Below are positions 33,290-41,157 of a stretch of 64,000 nucleotides of DNA, one piece after another. Positions within the stretch are counted from its first letter, which is position 1; the number at the start of each line of letters is the position of its first letter. Position numbers and translations under genes: made by a program. The notes beneath the pieces were generated by a model. It saw only the letters and a program-made list of their open reading frames with translations, ran no database searches and was not told where the DNA came from. The stretch is taken from NCBI RefSeq assembly GCF_900111245.1, contig NZ_FOGO01000009.1:1-64000 (forward strand), written 5' to 3'. This DNA is from Streptomyces qinglanensis (GTDB taxonomy: Bacteria > Actinomycetota > Actinomycetes > Streptomycetales > Streptomycetaceae).

Positions 33290-35065
33290 ATGCGACCCGC
33301 TGACCCCGTACGCGTCACGGCGTCCCCGAGCACCGGGTCCCGCACCCGCACCCCCAACCGCGCGCTGCGCGCCCTGCTGGAGGAGAGCGAGTGGACGCAG
33401 GCGGCGTTCGCGCGTGCCCTGGCTCGTCTCGGCGCCGAGGCCGGCATCCATCTCCGGTACGACAGAACTTCAGTCGCCCACTGGCTGCGGGGCAGCCGCC
33501 CCGACCCCCGGGTGCAGCACCTGATGGCGGAGGCGCTCTCGCGCCGCCTCGGCCGCCGGATCGCGGTGACCGACCTGGGCATGCTCGGCGCGCGCGGCTG
33601 CCGCCCGAGCACGGCGGCCCGCCCGCGCGGCGACAGCGGCGGCGGCAGCGGCAGCGGCAGCGGCAGCGGCAGCGGCAGCGGCAGTGACGACGCCGCCGAT
33701 CCGGCGGAGGAAGGACCACGGCCGGCCGCCGGGCCCGCAGCGGCCAGGCACCGGGGGCGGCTCCGGGATCCGCGCGGCCCGGGAGTCCCGGCGGCAGACG
33801 CCGAGGCCCAGGCGGGGGGCCGGGAACACCCGGTGGACTCCCGCCTGTTCGGCCTCGGCAGGCCCTGCCACCCCGCCGACCAGCTCAGCGCGCTCACCGC
33901 ACCGGTGATCCCGCCGCCCCGCGCGGACACCCCGCCCCCGGCGCCGTACACCCTGCGGCTGCTCACCGAGACGGTACGCGGATGCCGGGACGGCCGCGCG
34001 GAAGCCGGGACGGCGGACCCGGTCGGCGACCCGGCCGCAGACGATCCCGCCACCGCACCGGGAGCCCCCACGCCCGCTCCGCTGCCCGGTGCCCGGAACG
34101 GCTGCACGGCCCGTGGCTCCCGCCCGGCGCGCACCCCCGAACCGGGCCAGGTCGCCTCGGTCCACGAGCACGCCCGGTTCTTCGCACTGCAGGCCGACCG
34201 CTACGGCGGCGGTCATATCCGCACCCCGCTGGCCGCCTGCCTCGCAGGGCTCGTGCGCTCCCTGCGCCGCGGCGAGGAGGGCGTGCACCAGCGCGGTATC
34301 CAGGCGGGCGCCGCACGGCTCAGCTTCCTGCTGGCCCGGGTCTACGTGGACGAGCAGCGGCACGGGCTCGCCCAGCGCGCCTTCCTCACCGCGGCCGAAC
34401 TCGCCGCGGAGGCCGCCGATCCGGAAGGTGTCGCACTGGCTCGCCGCGCCCTCAGCTCGCAGGCGCACCAGTTGGGGCACCCGCGCGAGAGCCTGCTGCT
34501 CGCCCGGGCGGCCCTGGCCGCGGCACCGGCGGACACCGACCCCTCGGCGCGCGCGTTCCTGTACGCCGGACTGGCCGTAGCGGACGCGGCGTGCGGTCAG
34601 GAGGGCCGGGCACTGGAGGCGCTGGAGCGCGCAGAGCGGCAACTGGCCCGGTCCCCGGTCGATCTGACCACCGGTCCGGAGAGCCCCACCGGCGAGCCGG
34701 TCGGCACCTACCGCAGTGCGGCTCTGCTCTACCAGTCCAGCCAGGTGCGGGTGGCGCTCGGCGACCGCGAAGGCGCTGTCGAGGACCTGCGCGCCTCGCT
34801 GCGCGCGCGTCCGGCGAGCGAGCGCCGCACGCGCGCCGTGTGCCAGGCGGAACTGGCCGAACTGCTGCTCTCCCGCGGTCGGCTGGAGGAGGCGTGCACC
34901 GCATGGAGCGGATTCCTGGAGGTGTCAGCGCAGGTCCGCTCCGGCCGGGTGCGGGCGGCCCGCTCCCGGATACCGGAGCTGCTGCGCCCCTACGCGCGCG
35001 ACCGCCGGGTGCGCGCCCTCCTCGTACAGGTGACCCCAGCCGCGGGTGCGGCACGACGCGGCTAG
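33290..35065 (+). CDS. NsdA/BldB-neighbour-type regulator with TPR domain and Gly-Ser linker
   Basis: A 591-residue protein of the same layout as its divergent neighbour: HTH region RALRALLEESEWTQAAFARAL, LRYDRTSVAHWLRGSRPDP, MAEALSRRLGRRIAVTDLG (residues 25-97). There follows a long, variable Pro/Ala/Gly linker with a (Gly-Ser) run at about 119-132, then a C-terminal TPR domain (from about 290; QADRYGGGHIRTPLAACLAGL, SSQVRVALGDREGAVEDL). It probably senses a developmental signal through the TPR part. The ATG at 33290 has AGGAAC upstream. The linker suggests loose coupling of the two domains. Confidence 0.72.
   Translation: MRPADPVRVTASPSTGSRTRTPNRALRALLEESEWTQAAFARALARLGAEAGIHLRYDRTSVAHWLRGSRPDPRVQHLMAEALSRRLGRRIAVTDLGMLGARGCRPSTAARPRGDSGGGSGSGSGSGSGSGSDDAADPAEEGPRPAAGPAAARHRGRLRDPRGPGVPAADAEAQAGGREHPVDSRLFGLGRPCHPADQLSALTAPVIPPPRADTPPPAPYTLRLLTETVRGCRDGRAEAGTADPVGDPAADDPATAPGAPTPAPLPGARNGCTARGSRPARTPEPGQVASVHEHARFFALQADRYGGGHIRTPLAACLAGLVRSLRRGEEGVHQRGIQAGAARLSFLLARVYVDEQRHGLAQRAFLTAAELAAEAADPEGVALARRALSSQAHQLGHPRESLLLARAALAAAPADTDPSARAFLYAGLAVADAACGQEGRALEALERAERQLARSPVDLTTGPESPTGEPVGTYRSAALLYQSSQVRVALGDREGAVEDLRASLRARPASERRTRAVCQAELAELLLSRGRLEEACTAWSGFLEVSAQVRSGRVRAARSRIPELLRPYARDRRVRALLVQVTPAAGAARRG
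33644..33685 (+). repeat. In-frame GGCAGC hexanucleotide repeat
   Basis: Six perfect GGCAGC units and one GGCAGT encode Gly-Ser repeats inside the linker of the regulator. The same hexamer recurs at 60325-60372 in an unrelated gene. Confidence 0.85.
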
Positions 35066-35139
35066 AAGCCGCGCGGCGGCGGGTATGACCCCAGGACAGG
35101 TTCCGGCCGCGGCCGGACACCCGGCAGCCGGAGGCGAAC

Positions 35140-35730
35140 ATGGCCACACCCATCACCGCGACCGCGTTCGTCCGGGCCCTCGAGAAGGAGGGGGCGCGGG
35201 TCGAGGAGGTCCGGGACTGGCGCAACCACAACCGCAACCAGCAGGGACCGTGGGGTCCGGTGCACGGTGTCGTGATCCACCACACCGTCACCAGCGGCTC
35301 GGCCGCGACGGTCGACCTGATCTACGACGGCCGCCAGGACCTGCCGGGCCCGCTCGCCCACGGCTGCGTCACCAAGGACGGCACCGTGCATCTGACCGGC
35401 CACGGCCGGGCCAACCACGCGGGCTCCGGCGACGACGACGTGCTGCGCGCCGTCGTCGCCGAGCGCGCCACCCCGCCGCCGCACCAGCAGAACACCGACG
35501 GGAACCGGTACTTCTACGGCTTCGAGTGCGAGAACCTCGGAGACGGCGAGGACCCGTGGCCGGACGAGCAACTGGCGGCGATCGTGCGGGCCGCGGCCGC
35601 GCTGTGCCGGCACCACGGCTGGGGCGCCCGGTCGGTCATCGGCCACCTGGAGTGGACGGACCAGAAGAGCGACCCCCGCGGCTTCACCATGGACACCCTG
35701 CGGGAGCGGATCGCCGAGCGCCTCGAGTGA
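35140..35730 (+). CDS. N-acetylmuramoyl-L-alanine amidase (Amidase_2/PGRP fold)
   Basis: A 196-residue zinc amidase. VHGVVIHHTVTSGSA holds the first zinc histidine, GHGRANHAGSGDDD and YFYGFECENLGDGED the conserved core, and VIGHLEWTDQKSDPRGF the second His and catalytic neighbourhood. No signal peptide is visible, so it may act inside the cell or be exported by another route; related small amidases are found in phage tails and in Streptomyces core genomes. The ATG at 35140 follows GGAGGCGAAC. Confidence 0.85.
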   Translation: MATPITATAFVRALEKEGARVEEVRDWRNHNRNQQGPWGPVHGVVIHHTVTSGSAATVDLIYDGRQDLPGPLAHGCVTKDGTVHLTGHGRANHAGSGDDDVLRAVVAERATPPPHQQNTDGNRYFYGFECENLGDGEDPWPDEQLAAIVRAAAALCRHHGWGARSVIGHLEWTDQKSDPRGFTMDTLRERIAERLE

Positions 35731-35931
35731 CCGGGTCGGGCAGGGCCGGGCCCCGGTCCCATCCGGCCGGCACAGCGATCCGGCCCGGCGCAGCCGCCCG
35801 GCCCGGCACGGGTCCGGAGTCGCGGCGTCCGGCCCGCGCAGCCCGGCCCGGCACCCGACCCGCGGCATCTCCGCAGCCGGGGCGGGGGCCGCGATCCGCG
35901 GGCACCGGAGCCCGACCGCCACAATGGAAGG

Positions 35932-36891
35932 GTGAGCCACCCCGTCGACATCGCCGCGGCCCTGCGGCCCCGCCCGCCCTCCCCGCTCCAGGAGGTCGAG
36001 GACGAGCGCTTCGCCCTCCGGGGTGTGCGGCTGCTGCTGAAGCGGGAGGATCTCGTGCACGCCGCGGCCGGCGGTCCGGCGGCGCCGGGACCGGCGGACC
36101 TGTACCCCTCCGGTAACAAGTGGCGCAAACTCGCCCCTAATCTGCGGGCGGTGGCCGAGAGCGGCCACCGGCGGCTGCTGACCTTCGGCGGCGCCTACTC
36201 CAATCATCTGCGCGCCACCGCGGCGGCGGGCAGGCTGCTCGGGTTGCGCACGGTCGGGGTGGTCCGGGGCCACGAGCTGGCCGACCGGCCGCTCAACCCG
36301 TCCCTTGCGCGGTGCGCCGAAGACGGCATGCTGCTGCACTTCGTCTCGCGCTCCGACTACCGCCGCCGCGCCGAGCCCGCGTTCCACGACGCGCTGCGCG
36401 GCCGCTTCGGCCCGTGCACCGTCGTTCCGGAGGGCGGCAGCAACGCGGCGGCCGTGCGCGGGTGTGCGGCGCTGGGCGCGGAACTGCGCGGGCACACCGA
36501 TGTGGCCGCTGTCGCCTGCGGCACCGGCGGCACCCTCGCGGGCATGGCGGCGGGCCTTTCAGCAGGTCAGCGCGGCCTCGGGGTGCCGGTGCTGAAGGGC
36601 GGTTTCCTCGCCGCGGACATCGCGCGGCTGCAGCGGGAGTCCTTCGGGGGGCCGCGCGGCGACTGGTCTCTGGAGGAACGTTTCCACGGCGGCGGCTACG
36701 CGAAGACGAGCCCGGAGCTGTCCGACTTCGCCGCGGACTTCGCCCGGCGCCACGGGCTGCCCGCGCTGGAGGAGACCTACGTGACCAAGCTGCTGTTCGC
36801 GCTCACCCGGCTCGCGGAGGAGGGCGCCTTCCCCCGGGGCGACACGGTGACCGCCGTCGTCACCGGCCGGGCATTCCCCTCGGAGCGGTGA
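35932..36891 (+). CDS. PLP-dependent D-cysteine desulfhydrase / ACC deaminase-like enzyme
   Basis: A 319-residue fold-type II PLP enzyme. The Schiff-base lysine lies in YPSGNKWRKLAPNLRA, followed by LLTFGGAYSNHLRATAAAG and VPEGGSNAAAVRG, and the phosphate loop ACGTGGTLAGMAAG. The family breaks C-S or C-N bonds of small D-amino acids or ACC. The GTG start is preceded by GGAAGG. It is alone in its unit and runs toward the SigH operon 500 bases away. Confidence 0.82.
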   Translation: MSHPVDIAAALRPRPPSPLQEVEDERFALRGVRLLLKREDLVHAAAGGPAAPGPADLYPSGNKWRKLAPNLRAVAESGHRRLLTFGGAYSNHLRATAAAGRLLGLRTVGVVRGHELADRPLNPSLARCAEDGMLLHFVSRSDYRRRAEPAFHDALRGRFGPCTVVPEGGSNAAAVRGCAALGAELRGHTDVAAVACGTGGTLAGMAAGLSAGQRGLGVPVLKGGFLAADIARLQRESFGGPRGDWSLEERFHGGGYAKTSPELSDFAADFARRHGLPALEETYVTKLLFALTRLAEEGAFPRGDTVTAVVTGRAFPSER

Positions 36892-37410
36892 CACACCGTG
36901 AGAAGGCTGCTCACTCTCCGCACTCGGTTCCCCACCGCGCCTCCTTCCGGGTTGACGCTGAGTAACCATCCCTCGCACCTCTCGAGCACCTCCGACCCAC
37001 CTCGGAGTCACTCACAGGGGCGGGTTTCGGCCCTTGTCGGAGGGTGTGCCGCGAGGGGCTATGAACGCATCAGGTGACGGGTACTGACATGGCAGGCCCT
37101 TCCGGCGTCGCCGGGGCACCCCCGGCCGGGCACACAGCGTGGCCGCGGGAGCCCCGGAAGCCGTTCCGGAACCCGGCCCACGGCGACCCCATGAGGCCAA
37201 CACAGCGTAATCGCGGCGGATTTGGGGCCTCCACCCCCTAGCCACAGAAAGTACCCATATGTTTACTATGGGTGACGCTCAGGAATGAGGCGGCAGTGAT
37301 CGATGCGTGCGGCATCGTGACACGGATCGCGATAGCGTCACTGACGAAACGAATCAACAGCCGCTTCGGCCCGTGAGGCCCGACCGGCTCGTGCCACCTT
37401 GGAGGTGAGG
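36892..37410. other. Long regulatory region upstream of the SigH operon
   Basis: These 519 bases hold no gene. CGGGTACTGAC near 37078 resembles the GGGTAC -10 element of SigB/SigH-type promoters, though no convincing -35 was found. The stretch around 37243-37300 is AT-rich with a palindrome (37253-37273). Confidence 0.45.
37253..37273. promoter_or_regulatory. Palindrome upstream of the anti-sigma/sigH operon
   Basis: ACCCATA and TATGGGT (7-bp arms, 7-base AT-rich centre) lie 138 bases before the anti-sigma start; a candidate regulator site. In S. coelicolor the sigH promoters are controlled by BldD, but this sequence cannot be assigned to it. Confidence 0.4.
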
Positions 37411-37824
37411 GTGTCCCAGATCGCAGGCGAGCCCGCGTCGCAGGACTTCGTCGAGGTCCGGCTGCCGGCTGCGGGTGCCTATCTGTCGGTGCTGCGGACG
37501 GCCACCGCCGGGCTCGCGGCCCGCTTGGACTTCACCCTCGACGAGATCGAGGATCTGCGGATCGCCGTGGACGAGGCGTGCGCGATCCTGCTCCAGCAGG
37601 CCGTCCCCGGTTCCGTGCTCAGTTGTGTCTTCCAGCTCGTCGGCGACTCGCTGCACGTCACCGTCTCGGCGCCGACGACCGATGGCCGTGCCCCCGAACG
37701 CGACACCTTCGCGTGGACGGTGCTCTCGGCCCTGGCCGGTGAGGTGGGTTCAGCAGTGTCGGATGACCGTACGGTCAGCATCAGCCTGCACAAGAAGCGC
37801 GGTGCGGGACCCGGAGCATCGTGA
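37411..37824 (+). CDS. Anti-sigma factor of the RsbW/SpoIIAB type (UshX/PrsH-like)
   Basis: A 137-residue HATPase anti-sigma factor: EVRLPAAGAYLSVLRTATAGL, then the N-box region DEIEDLRIAVDEACAILLQQ, and a C-terminal strand TVSISLHKK. Such proteins bind a SigB-type sigma factor and are released by phosphorylation-state switching with an anti-anti-sigma. The GTG at 37411 follows GGAGGTGAGG. It overlaps the sigma factor gene by GTGA, matching the S. coelicolor operon of ushX/prsH with sigH. A conventional G-box is weak, as in that protein. Confidence 0.87.
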   Translation: MSQIAGEPASQDFVEVRLPAAGAYLSVLRTATAGLAARLDFTLDEIEDLRIAVDEACAILLQQAVPGSVLSCVFQLVGDSLHVTVSAPTTDGRAPERDTFAWTVLSALAGEVGSAVSDDRTVSISLHKKRGAGPGAS

Positions 37825-38783
37825 CCGAGCACGAGGCAAGTCAGATGTGGTCAGGCCGCCCGGGGGCGGTCTCCCGGGGCGTTCCCGAGCAACAGCCCAG
37901 GCCGCACCCGGCCGACCCCGGCATGCAGCGACCCAAGCAGGCAGAGCGGGCGGACGCTATGGACCAGCAGCAGCACGAGCGGCGTGAGCGGGCCGCCGGC
38001 CACGACGCGGTCGGGTCCCACGGGCTCGACCCGCAGGAACGCGGTGGCGCGCGGGCGCTCTTCGTCCGGCTGCGCACGCTGCCGGACGGGCCCGAACGCG
38101 CCGAGCTGCGCAACCACCTGGTGCGTATGCATCTGCCCCTCGTCGAGCATCTGGCCCGCCGCTTCCGCAACCGCGGCGAGCCGCTGGACGACCTGACGCA
38201 GGTCGCGACGATCGGTCTGATCAAGTCGGTCGACCGCTTCGACCCCGAGCGCGGGGTGGAGTTCTCGACGTACGCGACACCCACGGTCGTCGGCGAGATC
38301 AAGCGCCACTTCCGCGACAAGGGCTGGGCCGTGCGCGTGCCCCGGCGGCTCCAGGAGCTGAGGCTGTCGCTCACCTCGGCGACGGCCGAGCTCTCCCAGC
38401 TCCACGGGCGCGCCCCGACCGTGCACGAGCTGGCCCAGCGGCTCTCGATCTCCGAGGAGGAGGTCCTCGAGGGCCTGGAGTCCGCGAACGCCTACAGCAC
38501 CCTGTCGCTCGACGTCCCCGACACCGACGACGAGTCCCCGGCCGTCGCCGACACCCTCGGCGCCGAGGACGACGCCCTGGAGGGCGTCGAGTACCGGGAG
38601 TCCCTCAAACCACTGCTGGAGGAGCTGCCGCCGCGGGAGAAGAAGATTCTGCTGCTGCGGTTCTTCGGCAACATGACCCAGTCCCAGATCGCCCAGGAGG
38701 TCGGCATCTCCCAGATGCACGTCTCCAGACTCCTGGCGAGAACCCTGGCGCAACTGCGCGACCGCCTGCTGGTGGAGGAGTGA
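37821..38783 (+). CDS. sigH: SigB-family RNA polymerase sigma factor SigH
   Basis: A 320-residue sigma factor of the SigB/F/G group, coupled to its anti-sigma gene. The N-terminal 75 residues are a disordered Gln/Arg-rich extension (MDQQQHERRERAAGHD...). Region 2 reads NHLVRMHLPLVEHLARRFRN and LDDLTQVATIGLIKSVDRFD, region 3 RVPRRLQELRLSL, region 4 PPREKKILLLRFFGNMTQSQIAQEVGISQM. In S. coelicolor SigH is involved in osmotic stress and development and is made in several N-terminal forms. Internal ATGs at 37848, 37923 and 37959 could give similar products. Confidence 0.9.
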   Translation: MTEHEASQMWSGRPGAVSRGVPEQQPRPHPADPGMQRPKQAERADAMDQQQHERRERAAGHDAVGSHGLDPQERGGARALFVRLRTLPDGPERAELRNHLVRMHLPLVEHLARRFRNRGEPLDDLTQVATIGLIKSVDRFDPERGVEFSTYATPTVVGEIKRHFRDKGWAVRVPRRLQELRLSLTSATAELSQLHGRAPTVHELAQRLSISEEEVLEGLESANAYSTLSLDVPDTDDESPAVADTLGAEDDALEGVEYRESLKPLLEELPPREKKILLLRFFGNMTQSQIAQEVGISQMHVSRLLARTLAQLRDRLLVEE

Positions 38784-38874
38784 TCCTCCGGCTCCGCCTC
38801 TTCCCCTGACCCGGGGCGCGTCCCGCGGGAAGCGGGAAGGGGCGCTGCGCACCGGACGGACCGGCCCCGGGGAC

Positions 38875-39342
38875 TCAGCCCCGGCCGATCCCGAGCGCCT
38901 CGGTGGCCTTCGGGTTCACCAGGCACCCCAGTACGACGACGGCCGCCAGGGCGAGCACGACGGCGGCAGCCAGTGAACCGCCCCCGTTCCGGCCCAGTTG
39001 CCAGGCGACGGGCAGCGCGATGAGCTGCACGATCATCGAGGGGCCCCGGCTCCAGCGGCGCCGGAGCCACAGCCCGCGAGCCGCGGCCAGCGGCAGCACG
39101 GACAGCGCCAGGACGGTCGCGGCCAGGGTGGCGGCCTGTGTCGTGTCGTCCGGCCGCCGGGTGACCAGCAGCACCAGCGAGACGACCCCGAAGCCGGCGA
39201 CGACCAGCCCCTCGGCGCCGGTCAGTACGGCGGCGACGTCGATCCTGCGCGGGCCGCGCGGCACGCGCGCCTCCTGCCGCGTCCCCGTCGCCTCGTCCGC
39301 TTCCGTGGCGGCATCCGCCCGCTTCGACCTTTCGCTCACCAT
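38875..39342 (-). CDS. Small integral membrane protein, function unknown
   Basis: A 155-residue protein with a polar, charged N-terminus (about 35 residues) and four hydrophobic segments at about 38-60, 68-85, 100-115 and 122-143. A conserved small protein in this position is found beside sigH in Streptomyces. No catalytic motif. The C-terminal LVNPKATEALGIGRG may be a family mark. It converges on sigH. Confidence 0.7.
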   Translation of the reverse strand: MVSERSKRADAATEADEATGTRQEARVPRGPRRIDVAAVLTGAEGLVVAGFGVVSLVLLVTRRPDDTTQAATLAATVLALSVLPLAAARGLWLRRRWSRGPSMIVQLIALPVAWQLGRNGGGSLAAAVVLALAAVVVLGCLVNPKATEALGIGRG

Positions 39343-39407
39343 GGCAGCCTAGCCCTCCGGCACCGGCGGGGCTGGGCCGTGTACCCCGCGGTAGGTACGC
39401 TCACCCC

Positions 39408-40376
39408 ATGCGCGCACTACTCGTGGTCAACCCGGCAGCCACCACCACCAGCGCCCGGACCCGTGACGTGCTGGCGCATGCCCTCGCGAGCGATCTCAAA
39501 CTGGAGGTGGCGACCACCCGGTACCGGGGCCACGCCAGGGACCTCGCACGGCAGGCCGCCCAGGGCGGCACCACCGAGCTGGTCATCGCGCTCGGCGGGG
39601 ACGGCACGGTCAACGAGGTGGTCAACGGGCTGCTGCACGACGGCCCCGCCCCGGAGCGGCTGCCCCGGCTGGCCGTGGTCCCGGGCGGCTCCACCAATGT
39701 CTTCGCACGCGCCCTGGGGATGCCCAACGACGTGGTGGAGGCCACCGGGCACCTGCTGGACGCGCTGGAGGCCGGCTCGGAGCGGACAGTCGGGCTGGGG
39801 ATCGCCGGGGGCACACCGGGCACGGACGACGCGGAGATCCCCGACCGCTGGTTCACCTTCACCGCGGGACTGGGGTTCGACGCCGGGGTGATCGGCAGAG
39901 TGGAGCAGCAGCGGGAACGTGGAAAGCGCTCCACGCATCCGCTGTATGTGCGCCAGGTCGTACGGCAGTTCCTGAACGAGCCGCACCGCCGCACCGGGAC
40001 GATCACGCTGGAGCGGGAGGGCGCCGAGCCGGTGACGGAGCTGGCGCTCTCGATCGTGTGCAACACCGCGCCGTGGTCGTACTTCGGGAACAAGCCGCTG
40101 TACGCGGCGCCGGAGGCGTCCTTCGACACCGGCCTCGACGTGCTGGGACTGCGGAGACTGACGCCGCTGGCCGTGAGCCGCTACGGCACCCAGTTGCTGA
40201 CCTCCAGCCCGGAGCGGGGGCCCCGCGGCAAGCACGCGGCGACGCTGCACGACCTCACACGGTTCACCTTGCATTCGCAGGCGCCGTTGCCGTTTCAGAT
40301 GGACGGTGACCACCTGGGACTGCGTACGAGCGTGAGCTTCACAGGCGTACGGCGTGCACTGCGTGTGATTGTGTAA
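39408..40376 (+). CDS. Diacylglycerol kinase-like lipid kinase
   Basis: A 322-residue kinase of the DAGK catalytic family: ALLVVNPAATTTSART, the nucleotide loop ELVIALGGDGTVNEVVNG, VVPGGSTNVFARALGMPNDV, and FTAGLGFDAGVIGRVEQQR. It phosphorylates diacylglycerol or a related lipid at the inner membrane face, feeding phosphatidic acid synthesis. It lies between the small membrane protein and wblE, as in S. coelicolor. It is followed directly by a hairpin that starts at its stop codon. Confidence 0.9.
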   Translation: MRALLVVNPAATTTSARTRDVLAHALASDLKLEVATTRYRGHARDLARQAAQGGTTELVIALGGDGTVNEVVNGLLHDGPAPERLPRLAVVPGGSTNVFARALGMPNDVVEATGHLLDALEAGSERTVGLGIAGGTPGTDDAEIPDRWFTFTAGLGFDAGVIGRVEQQRERGKRSTHPLYVRQVVRQFLNEPHRRTGTITLEREGAEPVTELALSIVCNTAPWSYFGNKPLYAAPEASFDTGLDVLGLRRLTPLAVSRYGTQLLTSSPERGPRGKHAATLHDLTRFTLHSQAPLPFQMDGDHLGLRTSVSFTGVRRALRVIV

Positions 40377-40402
40377 GTGGAAGGGGCCAAAGTCCTTCCA
40401 CT
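40376..40402 (+). terminator. Terminator of the lipid kinase gene
   Basis: A 9-bp perfect stem (40376-40384 with 40394-40402) begins in the stop codon of the kinase gene. It is only partly GC-rich and has a 9-base loop. Confidence 0.6.
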
Positions 40403-40691
40403 CGAACGTTTAGGCCAGGATCCACCCCCTCGAATGACGGCTGTGAGCTAGTCGACACCAAGGATTCAAAAAAAAGTTTCCGGAAGGGGTTGTATCCGCC
40501 GCCGAGGTTTGCGAGTCTCTTCATGGCGATCGGGACGGCCCCGCCATCAGGGCCCCCTTGAGAGCCGGAATCCCCTTCTTTGACTTCAGTGGGACCCGCA
40601 TCACATTTGTGAGGCCCCACTTCCCCCGTCAAGGGATTCGTGAAAGCGTTCACATTCACAAGCAAGCCACACACGAGGAGAGGTAGCAGCC
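40403..40691 (+). promoter_or_regulatory. Leader and promoter region of wblE
   Basis: This is unusually AT-rich for the window, with a run of eight A at 40469-40476. GGAAT (40567-40571) followed 17 bases later by GTG resembles a weak SigR-type promoter. AAAGCGTTCACATTCAC lies near 40645. The ribosome site GAGGAGAGGTAGCAGCC precedes the ATG. Confidence 0.4.
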
Positions 40692-40955
40692 ATGGACTGG
40701 CGTCACCACGCCGTTTGCCGCGAGGAAGACCCCGAGCTGTTCTTCCCCATCGGCAACACCGGTCCCGCGCTGCTGCAGATCGAGGAAGCCAAGGCTGTCT
40801 GCCGCCGCTGCCCCGTCATGGAGCAGTGCCTGCAGTGGGCTCTGGAGTCGGGTCAGGACTCCGGTGTCTGGGGTGGTCTGAGCGAGGACGAGCGCCGCGC
40901 GATGAAGCGCCGTGCCGCCCGCAACCGGGCGCGGAACAACGCCGCGACCGCCTGA
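40692..40955 (+). CDS. wblE: WhiB-family regulator WblE (WhiB1-like)
   Basis: An 87-residue Wbl protein with the four [4Fe-4S] ligands Cys9, Cys37, Cys40 and Cys46 (VCREEDPELFFP, AVCRRCPVMEQC), the GVWGG turn (58-62) and a basic C-terminal DNA-binding tail RAMKRRAARNRARNN. Small single-domain Wbl proteins bind the sigma subunit and respond to nitric oxide or redox change; the WhiB1 orthologue is essential in mycobacteria. Its place beside the kinase, a PAS histidine kinase and SigH equals that in S. coelicolor. Confidence 0.95.
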   Translation: MDWRHHAVCREEDPELFFPIGNTGPALLQIEEAKAVCRRCPVMEQCLQWALESGQDSGVWGGLSEDERRAMKRRAARNRARNNAATA

Positions 40956-41065
40956 CACGCCTGACACACCAGCCCTGCACCAGCGGCAGCCCGAGACGCA
41001 GCGCGCAGTGCCCTCGGAGCGCCCAGCAGCACGCGGAGCTCCCGCACAACTCAAAGCAGAGCGTG

Positions 41066-41114
41066 AAGCGCCGAGCCCCCCGTCCTCGCCCAGGGACCGG
41101 GGGGTTCGGCGCTT
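41066..41114. terminator. Terminator between wblE and the histidine kinase
   Basis: A long hairpin, 9 bp at the base (41066-41074 with 41106-41114), extended by a G-T pair and seven further GC pairs, then TTT on the plus strand. It serves the convergent genes wblE and the kinase. Confidence 0.75.
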
Positions 41115-41157
41115 TCGTCGCTTCTCCGCCGGACCGGGTCCCGGACGCCGCGGGACG

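Noticed and set aside
37012..37245. 77-codon minus-strand frame upstream of the SigH operon
   Set aside because: It has no ribosome site, codon bias or recognisable family; it probably lies in the regulatory leader.
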